From CAYOXD01 sp964407825 (GTDB lineage: Bacteria; Desulfobacterota; Desulfobacteria; Desulfobacterales; JAFDDL01), in assembly GCA_964407825.1 (NCBI GenBank), contig CAYOXD010000023.1:1-31067 (forward strand): a stretch of 31,067 nucleotides of DNA. The letters run 5' to 3'. Each line of letters starts with the position of its first letter. The stretch's first letter is position 1. The position numbers and the translations under genes are program-made. The notes below the pieces were generated by a model, which was not told the DNA's origin, made no database searches, and saw only the letters and a program-made list of their open reading frames with translations. Below are positions 1 through 8,545 of the stretch, piece by piece.

Positions 1-3000
1 CCATGTCAGACGCGGCATGATCCGCTTAAGCCATTCCTTGCGAACCCAACGGCTCGCCATTTTCGTTGGGTGGGAGGCCAGAAGGGACTTCAATTCCCGC
101 GTCAAGCCCCCAAGGTTCGTATGGTCGGATTCCACGAGCATGCGCTTGAACAGGAGGATGACATCGGGGAGCCAGACAAAATTCCGGGCCATCCAGTAGC
201 GTTTGTCCCCGCTCTTCAGAAGATGTTCGAATTGCCCGACGTATGCGAGAAATTCCTCATCGTATCCTTTGCGAAGGGCGGCCGCGCAAAAGGCGCTGAC
301 GATGTATCTGATCGTATGGTCATGGGGAACGGACGCGATAAGGTCCCGTGTGGTTCTGTAAAGCTCGTCCAAGTCCTCACGAAGCGGGAGTATCCCGCCA
401 TACCGTCTCAAACAGATGACGTAGTTGGTGACCGCCCACATTTCGCTGCCCTGATGGTCCCGCCACCCGGCCATGAGCTTCCTGACAAAGAGACGGTCTT
501 TGCGCCTCCCCGATAGATGCAGGCGCCCCAGGGCCTGCCAGATGGCGGTGCAGTCCATGCATTCCCGCCTATTTTGCCGGGCATAGGATAGCACATAGCG
601 GCGATCTTTCAGCTCGATCAAACGCTCCAGGACCATGGCCTGGTAAAGTCCTTTGTCCCAGTCCGTTCCCCGGACGATACGAAGCAGATTCCGGAGCCGG
701 AGCACGGTGCCCGATGAGAAAAACCACTTGAAGGGAGCCCTGGCGAAAACAAAGGCAGGCCGTGTTTCCAACTGATTCAGATGATTGACAAGATTCCGGA
801 ACGCCTCTGGGCGGACCCTTTGGCCGCTTTCCACGACCGGCAGAAGGGCCTGGAGGGATTTTTTCACATACCCGGCCTGCTTGATGACGTCCCATGCCTT
901 CGCATCCGGCCACATGTCATCGTTTCCGGGTTTTGTCCAAATTTTAAGCGCACACGAAACCGCATCATCAAACCGGAACGTTTCCACATGGAGGATCAGG
1001 CGCCGGACATGGGTATAGGGCGAGTCCGGATAAAACCGTTCAATGCCGCCGAGGACGCGCTGGGCCCCTTCAAAGTCCTCTGCCTTGATAAGCTGGTCGA
1101 TCCACAGCGTATGCAGTCGCTCATACCGGGGAAAGTCGCTGAGCAGCTTGTCCCATTGGGCAGACAGCTGGCTGATGGGAATTCCCGCCCGTTTCAGCAG
1201 AATCAAGCGGTCCGCCATGAAACGCGGGTTATCGCTCATCACCGGGTGGACGTCTTTGAGAATGTCTTTGGCCAGCGCAAATTCCCCGTCTTCGTCGAGC
1301 CAGCGAATCAACTGGTCCCAGGCCCAGGTATAGGTGGGCCATTTTCGTACGATTTCAGCCATCTCTTCAAGCGCTTCCCTGTTCTTCCCCTCCCGGCGCT
1401 TGACCCACACCAGCCGTCCGCGGGCTGTCGTGGGATCATCCAGAATCTCGATCTGGCGGCGCATGAGTTCCCGCGCCTCGGAAAACCGGTTTTGCCCCGC
1501 GAGAAAGATCGCGAGGCTGTCCGCCGCTTCGAAGAAAGTATGGTTCAGTTCCAAGGCTTTCCGATACGCGCGCTCCATGTCATGGGTATCCGTATGGCTG
1601 TCACTTATCCGGAGGGCGTCTGCGTAAAGATACCACAGATACGCGCCATCGGGATAAATCTCGATGCCACGTTTCAGTACATCGACAGCCTTTACCGCTT
1701 CGCCTGCCTCGAGAAGCCGCTGGGACAACATCCGTCGCAGAGAAATGTTCTCCGGCATGAGATGAAGTCCCTCTTCGAGAATGTCCAACGCTTCCCCATA
1801 CCGATTCTTTTCCCACAGCATGCCGGACAGGTTCATCCAGCCGGATTCGTCCAGGGGATCGAAGTCAACGCCCTCCCGCAAAAGCCCGAAGGCTTCCTCA
1901 TCCTTTCCGAGTCGACTCCATAACGAGGCAAGTCTGTTCCGGACATGGCTGTCCAGCGGATGTCGTCGGATGATTTCCCTGAGAACTTCGATTTCCTCAT
2001 CCTGTTTCAACAAGATCTCATAGGCCCGGGCCAGGGACCGCCTCAGATCCACATGGTTCGGAAATCGCTCGAGGGCAGGTTCAAGAATCGCAACGGCTTT
2101 CCAGGCATCGCTTCGGCCCTGGCCGTAATTCAAAAGGAGATCGACCCTGGCTTCGATGATTTCCGGGTCCTCGGATCTTTGTTCGGCCCATCTGCCGATG
2201 ATGGCTTCAGCCCTTTTCGCACCGAAACGTTCGGCGATATTGAATACCAGCGAGCGGGCATGGTGGAGGAAACCGACGCTTTCAAAAATCTTTTCTTCAA
2301 GCCTGGATACGATGGTCTCCTGGTCTTCAGGAGAAAAGGAAACACTCACCTCCCAGATCCGCGAATAGCAGTAGACGTATTCCGGATCATCCTCAATGGC
2401 GTCGAAATAGTGCCGGACGGCGTTCTGAAATTTTTTCCGGCTGCTTTCGAAGTCCCCCTTCAAGGCATGGGAAACCGGATGCTCCGGGGCTATCTTTTCG
2501 ATGGAGGCCAACACCTCGTCCATAGCCGAAAGCATCTTGAGCCGCGCCTGGCCGGAGGCAAGATCCGCCTTGGCGAGAATCAAAAATCCCAACTCGTGCC
2601 AGGCCCAGATATCGTAAGGATTTCTGTGGATCCGTTTCCGGAGGAATGCTTCCTGTTCCTCATTTTTGTGCAAGGCTTTCAGGTCGCCGTAGTAGATGTT
2701 TTCGATGGACTCGTTGTTTCGGAATTCCTTGAGCCAGCCCTCCTGCAAGGTAAGGGCTTTCTTCATTCCGAGCTTGCGTTTGTACAGGCTCAGATACATC
2801 GTGCGCGCCTCGATGTTGTGAGGACACTTGTTGAGCCAGGTTTCACTTAATTCGAACGCCTTTTGCCACTGTCCGCACTGGCGATAATAAGTGGCGGCCG
2901 CGGAGAGGTATAAGATACGGTGTTCCGTCTTCCCGATGGCGTCCAAGGCCTCGGCCGCGCGGTCCCACTTGCCCATCCTGATCCAGAAGTCAACGGCGCA

Positions 3001-5175
3001 GTTCAACAGCTGGGGATCTTCCTTCAATGCGCAAAGGCAGCGATCCATGGCTTCAATGGCCTGATCCGGATGGCCATAGCGCTCGAGCGCATCGATGTAT
3101 GTAATGGCCGGCAAACTGCCATGAATTTTCTGGCCCAGCCGCTCCATGCGCCGCCGCAGAAACGCCAAGCCGTCCGCTTCAAACCCCACCTGACGGTACG
3201 CATTGCAGGCCTCCCACGCATAATTCTCTTGATATTCGTCCATGAAAGAAGCCACCCGCAAGGGAAGGATAGCGTCATGGTAATTTCCCTTCCGGGAATG
3301 AATGATCCCGAGAACATGATAGGCTTCCGCCGAAAAGGGGTCGGTTTGAAGGGCTTTGACAAGGCAGTCTATCGCTTCGTCGAAGCCCTCGGCGTTGTCG
3401 CCTATATAGTTGGCATATTGGGCGGCATAAGTCGTGGGGGGATAATCCCATGTATTGTGTTTGCTGATTCCCGGAAGTTTCCCCCGGGTAACGATATTCT
3501 TTAAAATCTTACGTATTAAGGATTTATTGCGTGTCCTGTACAGGTTGTTCAGAAGATCCCTCAGGGCGGCCAGACACTGGGGGTAGTCCTTCAGCAGGCG
3601 CCTCTGGATTTCAATGGCCTGATAGAGCATCCCGCTGTCAGATTTCCGCAGCGCATCAAAACGTCTGGCGGATGCATGGTCAGGCCATTGTACGATAAAG
3701 TCCGTCAGCACCCTGACCGCCTCTTCCGGTTGATTCAGCTCAGCATATTTTTTGTACAGATGATAACAGGCCGCAGGCGCGTAAGAGGTGGCAGGAATCA
3801 GATCCAGCAGATGCCTCTTTTCTTCGGTGACGATGACAAGTCCCACGGGCCCGAACGGTGTCTCGCTTTCATGAAACCGGTCGGCCAGAACATGCACCAA
3901 CCGTTCCGATGACGGATCATGGAGGATGAAGGTCCCCGTCCGCTCGTCGACCCCCACCACCACGGTGGCATGGGAAAAATCCGTGTACTCCGTCAGGTTG
4001 ATGACCGGTAAACCGCTTAATATCAATGTGTTCAAATGATCGGGATGGATGATGAACGAGCGTGTATAAAATCCGCGGGCATGAAACCACTGCTCTATCC
4101 GCCACAAGGCGGTTCCATTGTATGTCAGTTCATGGGCGAGCTCATCCTCATCGATGTTGACATCGAAGGTCCCCAGCGAGGTGGCGGCACTGGCGGGCAA
4201 ACAGGTCAGATGCTTTTGGAATACCGGCCGGAAAGGCAACACCAGCCGCTTTCCGTCCGGGTGGGTCCTGAGGTGGTCGATCACGCGGGTGTAAAAGGGG
4301 TAATCCGTTTGTTCGCCGTGATGCTCCATGGCTGCGTAATCCTCCATGAGCATGGCGATATCCAGTCTGCACAACTGGAATTTTTGCCGGGCCGCCTCAT
4401 CGGCCAGGGGGGCTAATGTCTCCAGGGTGTTGGAAAGATCGTATGCTTTCCTGGCCAGGGCGTTGCATGATGCCTCATCGGAGCGTTCTGCCTTGACGCA
4501 CAGGTACCAGACCACCGTCATTAAGAATTCAAAGGACTGGTTGGTGTCGACAAACGGCATCAATCTCGCGTTGATTTCATCGATTCTATTCTTCTTGGCA
4601 AGAATTTTGGCGAGAATGGACGAGGCCGCGGGCATATGAGGGGAGCGTTCAAAGGCGTCATTGGCTTCGCCCAGTGCCGCATCCCATCGGTCCTGTCGGA
4701 ACATCACATCCGCGGCGCAGCTGGCCACCCAGGCATGGTTACGCTCATAACTCCGGGCTTTGTCCAGAAGGCGGTGAGCCGCATCGAAATCCCTGACGAT
4801 CGCATACAGGCATGCATTGCTCGCGTACCAGCTCGCCTGGAAATCCTCATCCAGAAAAAGCAGGGCCGGCCCATCTTCAAAGTCCCTGATATCCTCGATA
4901 AGCGTGGTTTCCAGCTTATGTCTTCGGACGTAATACCGAACCAGCGGGTTTTCCGGAGAAAGTTCGATGGCTTGTTGGTAGAAAATATCCTGCGCCGCTC
5001 CCCCGCCCAGACGGCCTGCCAATCTTCCCAGATGGACGAGTTCTTCACAGGAAAACATGTCCTTGGTAGCTGCGGGATCTTCCCAAATCCAGGCATGGGG
5101 GCTGTAGGCATCGAGAAACCGGTTTTCATTGTAAAGGGCGAGAAGGCGGTTCACATCGAGAGCGGATTTCGTCAT
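1..5175 (-). CDS. Giant TPR-repeat protein with embedded C39-like cysteine peptidase domain (3' end outside the window)
   Basis: Reading the minus strand from the ATG at 5175, the frame stays open for 1,725 codons to base 1, so the C-terminus lies outside the window. There is no signal peptide, so the product is probably cytoplasmic. Most of the protein is helical TPR-like repeat, with recurrent phrases such as AIELSPENP, ALQTDPFSAEAY, ALERFPNH and ALELNHTFFEA. Between two TPR blocks, at about residues 312-450, lies a domain with the Q-x4-C ... H ... D pattern of C39/papain-like peptidases: Gln320, Cys325, His402 in SHATVVVGV and Asp420 in LHDPSS. Family knowledge: C39 domains cleave after double-glycine leaders, while C39-like domains can have other roles. 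Substrate and partners are unknown; I infer a peptidase presented on a TPR scaffold. The ribosome site before the ATG is weak (GGTAAAG), so a GTG at codon 8 could also serve. The frame and the four residues are clear; the activity is not. Confidence 0.85.
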   Translation of the reverse strand, partial: MTKSALDVNRLLALYNENRFLDAYSPHAWIWEDPAATKDMFSCEELVHLGRLAGRLGGGAAQDIFYQQAIELSPENPLVRYYVRRHKLETTLIEDIRDFEDGPALLFLDEDFQASWYASNACLYAIVRDFDAAHRLLDKARSYERNHAWVASCAADVMFRQDRWDAALGEANDAFERSPHMPAASSILAKILAKKNRIDEINARLMPFVDTNQSFEFLMTVVWYLCVKAERSDEASCNALARKAYDLSNTLETLAPLADEAARQKFQLCRLDIAMLMEDYAAMEHHGEQTDYPFYTRVIDHLRTHPDGKRLVLPFRPVFQKHLTCLPASAATSLGTFDVNIDEDELAHELTYNGTALWRIEQWFHARGFYTRSFIIHPDHLNTLILSGLPVINLTEYTDFSHATVVVGVDERTGTFILHDPSSERLVHVLADRFHESETPFGPVGLVIVTEEKRHLLDLIPATSYAPAACYHLYKKYAELNQPEEAVRVLTDFIVQWPDHASARRFDALRKSDSGMLYQAIEIQRRLLKDYPQCLAALRDLLNNLYRTRNKSLIRKILKNIVTRGKLPGISKHNTWDYPPTTYAAQYANYIGDNAEGFDEAIDCLVKALQTDPFSAEAYHVLGIIHSRKGNYHDAILPLRVASFMDEYQENYAWEACNAYRQVGFEADGLAFLRRRMERLGQKIHGSLPAITYIDALERYGHPDQAIEAMDRCLCALKEDPQLLNCAVDFWIRMGKWDRAAEALDAIGKTEHRILYLSAAATYYRQCGQWQKAFELSETWLNKCPHNIEARTMYLSLYKRKLGMKKALTLQEGWLKEFRNNESIENIYYGDLKALHKNEEQEAFLRKRIHRNPYDIWAWHELGFLILAKADLASGQARLKMLSAMDEVLASIEKIAPEHPVSHALKGDFESSRKKFQNAVRHYFDAIEDDPEYVYCYSRIWEVSVSFSPEDQETIVSRLEEKIFESVGFLHHARSLVFNIAERFGAKRAEAIIGRWAEQRSEDPEIIEARVDLLLNYGQGRSDAWKAVAILEPALERFPNHVDLRRSLARAYEILLKQDEEIEVLREIIRRHPLDSHVRNRLASLWSRLGKDEEAFGLLREGVDFDPLDESGWMNLSGMLWEKNRYGEALDILEEGLHLMPENISLRRMLSQRLLEAGEAVKAVDVLKRGIEIYPDGAYLWYLYADALRISDSHTDTHDMERAYRKALELNHTFFEAADSLAIFLAGQNRFSEARELMRRQIEILDDPTTARGRLVWVKRREGKNREALEEMAEIVRKWPTYTWAWDQLIRWLDEDGEFALAKDILKDVHPVMSDNPRFMADRLILLKRAGIPISQLSAQWDKLLSDFPRYERLHTLWIDQLIKAEDFEGAQRVLGGIERFYPDSPYTHVRRLILHVETFRFDDAVSCALKIWTKPGNDDMWPDAKAWDVIKQAGYVKKSLQALLPVVESGQRVRPEAFRNLVNHLNQLETRPAFVFARAPFKWFFSSGTVLRLRNLLRIVRGTDWDKGLYQAMVLERLIELKDRRYVLSYARQNRRECMDCTAIWQALGRLHLSGRRKDRLFVRKLMAGWRDHQGSEMWAVTNYVICLRRYGGILPLREDLDELYRTTRDLIASVPHDHTIRYIVSAFCAAALRKGYDEEFLAYVGQFEHLLKSGDKRYWMARNFVWLPDVILLFKRMLVESDHTNLGGLTRELKSLLASHPTKMASRWVRKEWLKRIMPRLTW

Positions 5176-5424
5176 GATCTGGTCTTTACCGTTCGTCTGG
5201 TCGTTTGAAACGAGATAGGGGCAATGCCCACGTCTGCCTGGGGCGGCGCGTCGCTGATGCCGTCACCACTGACAAGAACTTGCATTCTGTACAAAGAACC
5301 AATGGCAATTGCAATAGTTGAGAAGGCCAGCTCCCCGGCCCTTCAAGGGAGGGACGCCATTAATCTCATATCCCAGGGCTGTCCAGTGCTGTGCTGCTCT
5401 GTGATACATCAAGGAGCCGTCCCC

Positions 5425-5451
5425 TTGACAGTTATATCCTTTCGATATAAT
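5425..5451 (+). promoter_or_regulatory. Candidate sigma-70 promoter
   Basis: A perfect TTGACA (5425-5430) and a perfect TATAAT (5446-5451) are separated by 15 bp, two less than ideal. It points toward the lipoprotein genes beginning at 5729, which would give a leader of about 270 bases. It overlaps the end of the transposase-like remnant, so it could also be left over from a mobile element. Confidence 0.4.
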
Positions 5452-5677
5452 AAATATCTGCAATATTTTTCAGAATTAGGGCCGTCCCAAATTTCGTTTT
5501 CATCAAATTAATAACTCGTTCGACTGCGGTTCTCATTAGAGGTGCTGTCAAAACCTTCAGTGGAGCTTCATCGCAAGGCGGGAAGTTGCGTTTAAATGAC
5601 TGCATATATTTATTTTTCGATGATTTGATGTCATGCTCAAACACTGAGGGAGAGGCATGGGACAGATATCGGGTCAA
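5432..5677 (-). pseudogene. Possible transposase C-terminal remnant
   Basis: An 81-codon frame opens at a TTG without a ribosome site; an in-frame stop lies about 30 bases further upstream. Its second half contains RTAVERVINLMKTKFGT, which resembles the R-x-x-VER-x4-LK-x-x-FG motif near the C-terminus of many DDE transposases (IS4/IS5/IS1182-like). No N-terminal catalytic part is present and no clear terminal inverted repeats were found. I therefore read it as a decayed insertion-sequence fragment. It could instead be a chance frame; the motif match is suggestive only. Confidence 0.35.
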
Positions 5678-5728
5678 CTGGCTATTTATGGATGGACACT
5701 ATGTATGGACACTAGGTGAGGAGCAACA

Positions 5729-6256
5729 ATGAAAATGGATAGCATAGCTCTTTGGTTGACCCTGGGTATGGTATCGTTATGCATGCAAGGTTGCGTTTCA
5801 TATTCCCAGCCGTTCATAGGGCCCACTGGAGACATAGAGATTTGCGCAAGCAGCAGTCAAGACCAGGGATTTAGTGGTATCGTGGCGGCGTCATACAGAT
5901 TCAATTCCTGTGTCAAAAATATGAAAGCACATGGATATAAGAAACTTGAAACCGTTGGTATCATTGGCTTGCTGTTTTATCCAAAAGACGCCAGCGGTTT
6001 TCGGATAAAGAAAGTATACGCCAATTCGCCAGCCGAGAAGGCAGGTGTTGTACGCGGTGATATTCTCAGTGCCATCGATGGTCATAAAGTCACGGATAGC
6101 CATGAGCTGACGATGTTGCAAGGCGCTCCAGGCTCCACGGTCACGATCACTGTGATTAGGAATGGAGCGCTCGATAGCTACAAACTGACAAGAGCCGTTT
6201 GTTTCTACAACCGGATGTTAGGGGATATCGCTTTCGAACCAGCTGAAAGGAGGTGA
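5729..6256 (+). CDS. PDZ-domain protein, probable lipoprotein
   Basis: This 175-residue protein begins after a strong ribosome site (AGGTGAGGAG, five bases before the ATG). The N-terminus is a hydrophobic export signal ending in LCMQGC, with Cys22 as the likely lipidated residue; the lipobox is atypical because Met and Gln occupy -3 and -2. Residues 90-150 form a PDZ domain: SPAEKAGVVRGDILSAIDG, then an LTMLQGAPGSTVTITVIR segment, the usual strand order of PDZ domains in HtrA and RseP-type proteins. No protease domain is attached, so it probably binds peptides or partner proteins at an envelope membrane. It is first of three small plus-strand genes with lipoprotein-like N-termini, which may be co-transcribed. 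The PDZ call is firm; the role is unknown. Confidence 0.8.
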   Translation: MKMDSIALWLTLGMVSLCMQGCVSYSQPFIGPTGDIEICASSSQDQGFSGIVAASYRFNSCVKNMKAHGYKKLETVGIIGLLFYPKDASGFRIKKVYANSPAEKAGVVRGDILSAIDGHKVTDSHELTMLQGAPGSTVTITVIRNGALDSYKLTRAVCFYNRMLGDIAFEPAERR

Positions 6257-6352
6257 TTTGCGGTCGCCAAGCCGACCGCCATTGGTATCCTATCCAATTC
6301 TATCCTGTGATGATGCTCCATTAACTGATACGCAGAGAAAAAGGAGGGTAAT

Positions 6353-6556
6353 ATGAAGACGCTGGCTATTTTGGCAATTTTTAGCAGCCTCATGTTCTGT
6401 GGCGTGAGTTGTGCGCCGACTGTCGCTACCATGTCCATAACCGAGACGATAGGGCCTAACGGCGAAAAAACCATTTCCACAACGAAACAATTATCGCAAT
6501 CGGTTTCACACACGCAGACCTCCAGCACAGATAAGGTTCTGGAGACCTTCAAGTAG
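6353..6556 (+). CDS. Small putative lipoprotein (67 aa)
   Basis: A short gene with an excellent ribosome site (AGGAGGG, four bases upstream of the ATG). The N-terminus is a lipoprotein-type signal, with Lys2, a hydrophobic stretch and CGVSC, giving Cys20 as the likely lipidation site. The mature part is only about 48 residues, Ser/Thr-rich and polar, with no recognisable domain. It lies 96 bp downstream of the PDZ lipoprotein and 86 bp upstream of another small putative lipoprotein, so the three may be one transcript. Function unknown. Confidence 0.65.
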   Translation: MKTLAILAIFSSLMFCGVSCAPTVATMSITETIGPNGEKTISTTKQLSQSVSHTQTSSTDKVLETFK

Positions 6557-6642
6557 ATCGTCCACATCCGCGGCGGGCCAATCAGCCCATGGAGCAGATC
6601 TGAAGCCCACCGGCGATGGCAATATAGAAAGGAACGATTGCT

Positions 6643-7005
6643 GTGTGGAGACAAGATAGTTGCGCTACGCTCTTACACTTGCTTCCTGTATTACTTTCCA
6701 TGATTCTCTGCAACGGATGCATGCACAGTGCTGTTTCCATCAAACGCATTCAAAGCATTAAGAATTATGATGACTTGATGGCGGTGTGTGGCCGGCTCGA
6801 CTGCAAACAGGATGGGGACTATGAAGAATGCATATATCACAAGCAATCCTTCAATATGCTTTCACTGAAGCGCAGGAATCAGACATTTCGGTTCTGGATC
6901 GATGCGCATGGTCACATAGTAAATCGGTGCCTGCAGGAAACGTTGACGACGTATCATTTTCTTCCCTGTTTTCGATTACCGCCAGGCTTTGAGGACTTCA
7001 GATAA
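6643..7005 (+). CDS. Small Cys-containing putative lipoprotein (120 aa)
   Basis: The frame opens at a GTG preceded by AAAGGAA at an eight-base distance. Residues 8-26 are hydrophobic and end in ILCNGC, a possible but non-canonical lipobox (Cys26). The mature part has further cysteines (VCGRLDCKQ, EECIYH, NRCLQE, LPCFRL), which could form disulfides in the periplasm. No known domain was recognised. It is third in a row of three small plus-strand genes with exported, lipoprotein-like N-termini. Confidence 0.6.
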   Translation: MWRQDSCATLLHLLPVLLSMILCNGCMHSAVSIKRIQSIKNYDDLMAVCGRLDCKQDGDYEECIYHKQSFNMLSLKRRNQTFRFWIDAHGHIVNRCLQETLTTYHFLPCFRLPPGFEDFR

Positions 7006-7060
7006 GGCACTTGATAGGAGCTTGTTTTTGTACAAGGAAATACTGGAAATTGTAATCATA

Positions 7061-7110
7061 GAAAGGGCGGGTCCCTGTTCCAACATGTTGGGGCAGGGAC
7101 CCGCCCTTTC
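7061..7110. repeat. 50-bp near-perfect inverted repeat between convergent genes (possible bidirectional terminator)
   Basis: Bases 7061-7085 pair with 7086-7110 along the full 25 bp, with only two T:G oppositions (7078/7093 and 7079/7092). The centre, CCAACATGTTGG, is itself a perfect palindrome, so the structure is a cruciform-capable palindrome rather than an ordinary hairpin with a loop. It lies between the end of a plus-strand gene (7005) and the end of a minus-strand gene (7276), where a bidirectional terminator would sit. Neither side has a proper T tract, so a REP/MITE-like element is equally possible. Confidence 0.75.
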
Positions 7111-7275
7111 AAAATGGTTTGACAACAAGTCAATGAACATCCCCCCCTCTTTTAGCGCTTTATAAGAACCAGAGCGGCATCATGCCAAAGACAGCCTGAC
7201 CTCGAAAATTGTCTTACTCCACGATCTATCAACCGAGAAAGCCGGTCGGCGCTGAGGCCGGGGGCCCCACCTGTT

Positions 7276-7524
7276 TTAAATCGTCTCCGCTACGGCGGGC
7301 TGGGGCTCTGAATCACCTTGTACGGTGTCGCTGTCCTGTTCCCCTTGTACGGTGCCGTTGTCCTGGCCGGCCGTCTTGCTCATGTTATGGAGAAATTTTC
7401 TGAACCAGCGAGGGTTAAACAGGATAATGTAGATAATGAAAAGCTCGGCAAGCGGTAAAAAGAAGAAAAGATAATGTATAACCAGCAGCCCCACGACCAA
7501 GAGCACACGCTTCCAGATCTTCAT
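7276..7524 (-). CDS. Small membrane protein with two hydrophobic segments (82 aa)
   Basis: The start has a clear ribosome site (GAAAGGA about ten bases upstream of the ATG). Residues 7-36 are strongly hydrophobic with a Leu-Pro-Leu break in the middle, giving one long or two short membrane segments. A basic patch (RWFRK) follows, then an acidic C-terminal tail containing an imperfect tandem repeat of D-[NS]-x-TVQG, encoded by a duplicated stretch of about 24 bp near 7318-7365. The basic/acidic layout suggests an inner-membrane protein with its tail in the cytoplasm. No family was recognised. It lies downstream of the ATPase genes on the same strand, separated by 267 bp. Confidence 0.6.
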   Translation of the reverse strand: MKIWKRVLLVVGLLVIHYLFFFLPLAELFIIYIILFNPRWFRKFLHNMSKTAGQDNGTVQGEQDSDTVQGDSEPQPAVAETI

Positions 7525-7791
7525 GGTGTAAAAGTCCTTTCGTTAGAGATGAGTTGAAAGAAGATGGAGGGATTGCCCCCGCATCTGCAATGTAAATGAG
7601 CAACTGTTGTGCCAAGGGGACAGAGGGGGGAACGGAAAAAGCCATAACCAGTTATGATCATAATGAATTTATTCTGATTCGATAGGCATGGAGGAAGCGG
7701 ACGCTTCAGACGCCTGGCGGATAAGCGTCTTGAAGGTGCGTACGAACACCCCAATTCTTAGCGGCCCAACCACTTACTGGGGTCAAAATGG
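7525..7791. other. Intergenic region after the ATPase operon, with small hairpins
   Basis: No gene is supported here. Just past the subunit D stop lies a weak 6-bp stem (7748-7753 with 7778-7783), and further on two adjacent short palindromes (7694-7707, and 7708-7713 pairing with 7725-7730). None is followed by a T tract, so a transcript could continue from the ATPase operon into the small membrane protein at 7524. Confidence 0.35.
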
Positions 7792-8496
7792 TCAGTCGGC
7801 ACTGTCCGCTTGCTGATGGGAGGCGTCGCGGGCCATGATCTTGCCCTTGATGCGCTTGAGGCGGAAGATATCCTCCTGCTCCTGCTGATCGAGCACCTGC
7901 TGGATGGAGCGGATCTGCGACCGGATTCCCGGGATCACCGCCTGTTCCAGGGCGTTGACCCGGCGGGCGGTCTTCTTGATTTCCTCGCCGATGCGGCGCA
8001 GCCGCGACTCGGTATTGGCCACCCGGATAAAGGCCTGTGCGAGGTTTTTAAAGGCTGCCTGGGCGTCGATGATTCGTCCGCCGAGCGCCACGGGGCTGAA
8101 GGTCAACCCGCTGGCGCCAAGGCCTGTGGATTGCTGTTCTGTCGAAACGCGGGCGGCCGCCGGTACCTCGGAGCCGCCGGAGGTGAGCCGGGGAACGCGC
8201 GTTCCCCATACGTTTTCGATCTCAACCCCGACGCTGGACAGGGGCGGCACGCTGAGGGAGAGGGTTTCCAGGTTCTCCGGGCCGTCGAAGGCTTTGGCCA
8301 CCAGGAGGGCCCTGTGCGCCTCCGCTGCGGCTTTGTTCAGGCGGGTGCGGGCCTTGAGCGTCTCCTCCACGATGGCGAAAAATTCCCTCACCAGGGCATC
8401 ACGCTTCTTCTGCAGCAGGTCCACGCCCCTGACCGCAAGGCCCAGTTGGCTCCGGCGGGACAGCAGATTCATGCGGGTGGGGCTCACCTCACTCAT
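7792..8496 (-). CDS. ntpD: V/A-type ATPase subunit D (central stalk)
   Basis: This 234-residue coiled-coil protein forms the rotor shaft, coupling the A3B3 head to the membrane ring. The N-terminus MSEVSPTRMNLLSRRSQL and the following GVDLLQKKRDALV match the family signature (PTR-x2-L ... LL-x-KRD-x-L). I chose the ATG at 8496 because it carries GGAGG at the right distance and matches the family start; a longer frame from 8520 would add eight non-family residues. A C-terminal helix (ALEQAVIPGIRSQIRSIQQVLD) follows the family pattern. It is the last gene of the nine-gene operon, 49 bp after subunit B. Confidence 0.96.
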   Translation of the reverse strand: MSEVSPTRMNLLSRRSQLGLAVRGVDLLQKKRDALVREFFAIVEETLKARTRLNKAAAEAHRALLVAKAFDGPENLETLSLSVPPLSSVGVEIENVWGTRVPRLTSGGSEVPAAARVSTEQQSTGLGASGLTFSPVALGGRIIDAQAAFKNLAQAFIRVANTESRLRRIGEEIKKTARRVNALEQAVIPGIRSQIRSIQQVLDQQEQEDIFRLKRIKGKIMARDASHQQADSAD

Positions 8497-8545
8497 GGGA
8501 AACCTCCCCGGCAGGGCCACGGGTGATGGGACGATGTCTCATCCG

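Larger units (their letters stand above)
5176..5728. other. 553-bp intergenic region between divergent genes, AT-richer, with a transposase-like remnant
   Basis: This stretch separates the minus-strand TPR/C39 gene from the plus-strand lipoprotein genes. It holds a transposase-like fragment (5432-5677, minus), a sigma-70-like promoter (5425-5451, plus) and a short direct repeat, ATGGACACTA, at 5692-5701 and 5705-5714, just before the ribosome site of the next gene. Open frames on the plus strand here show no recognisable protein. It reads as an insertion scar rather than a plain promoter region. Confidence 0.5.

Noticed and set aside
781..2850. Long plus-strand open frames (380 and 301 codons) at the left end
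   Set aside because: They lie opposite the continuous 1,725-codon minus-strand frame, which has TPR and C39-like features; the plus-strand translations show no family signature.
6257..6355. A 32-codon TTG-started frame after the PDZ gene, preceded by AGGAGGTGA
   Set aside because: The Shine-Dalgarno-like bases are the last codons of the PDZ gene and the frame encodes nothing recognisable.
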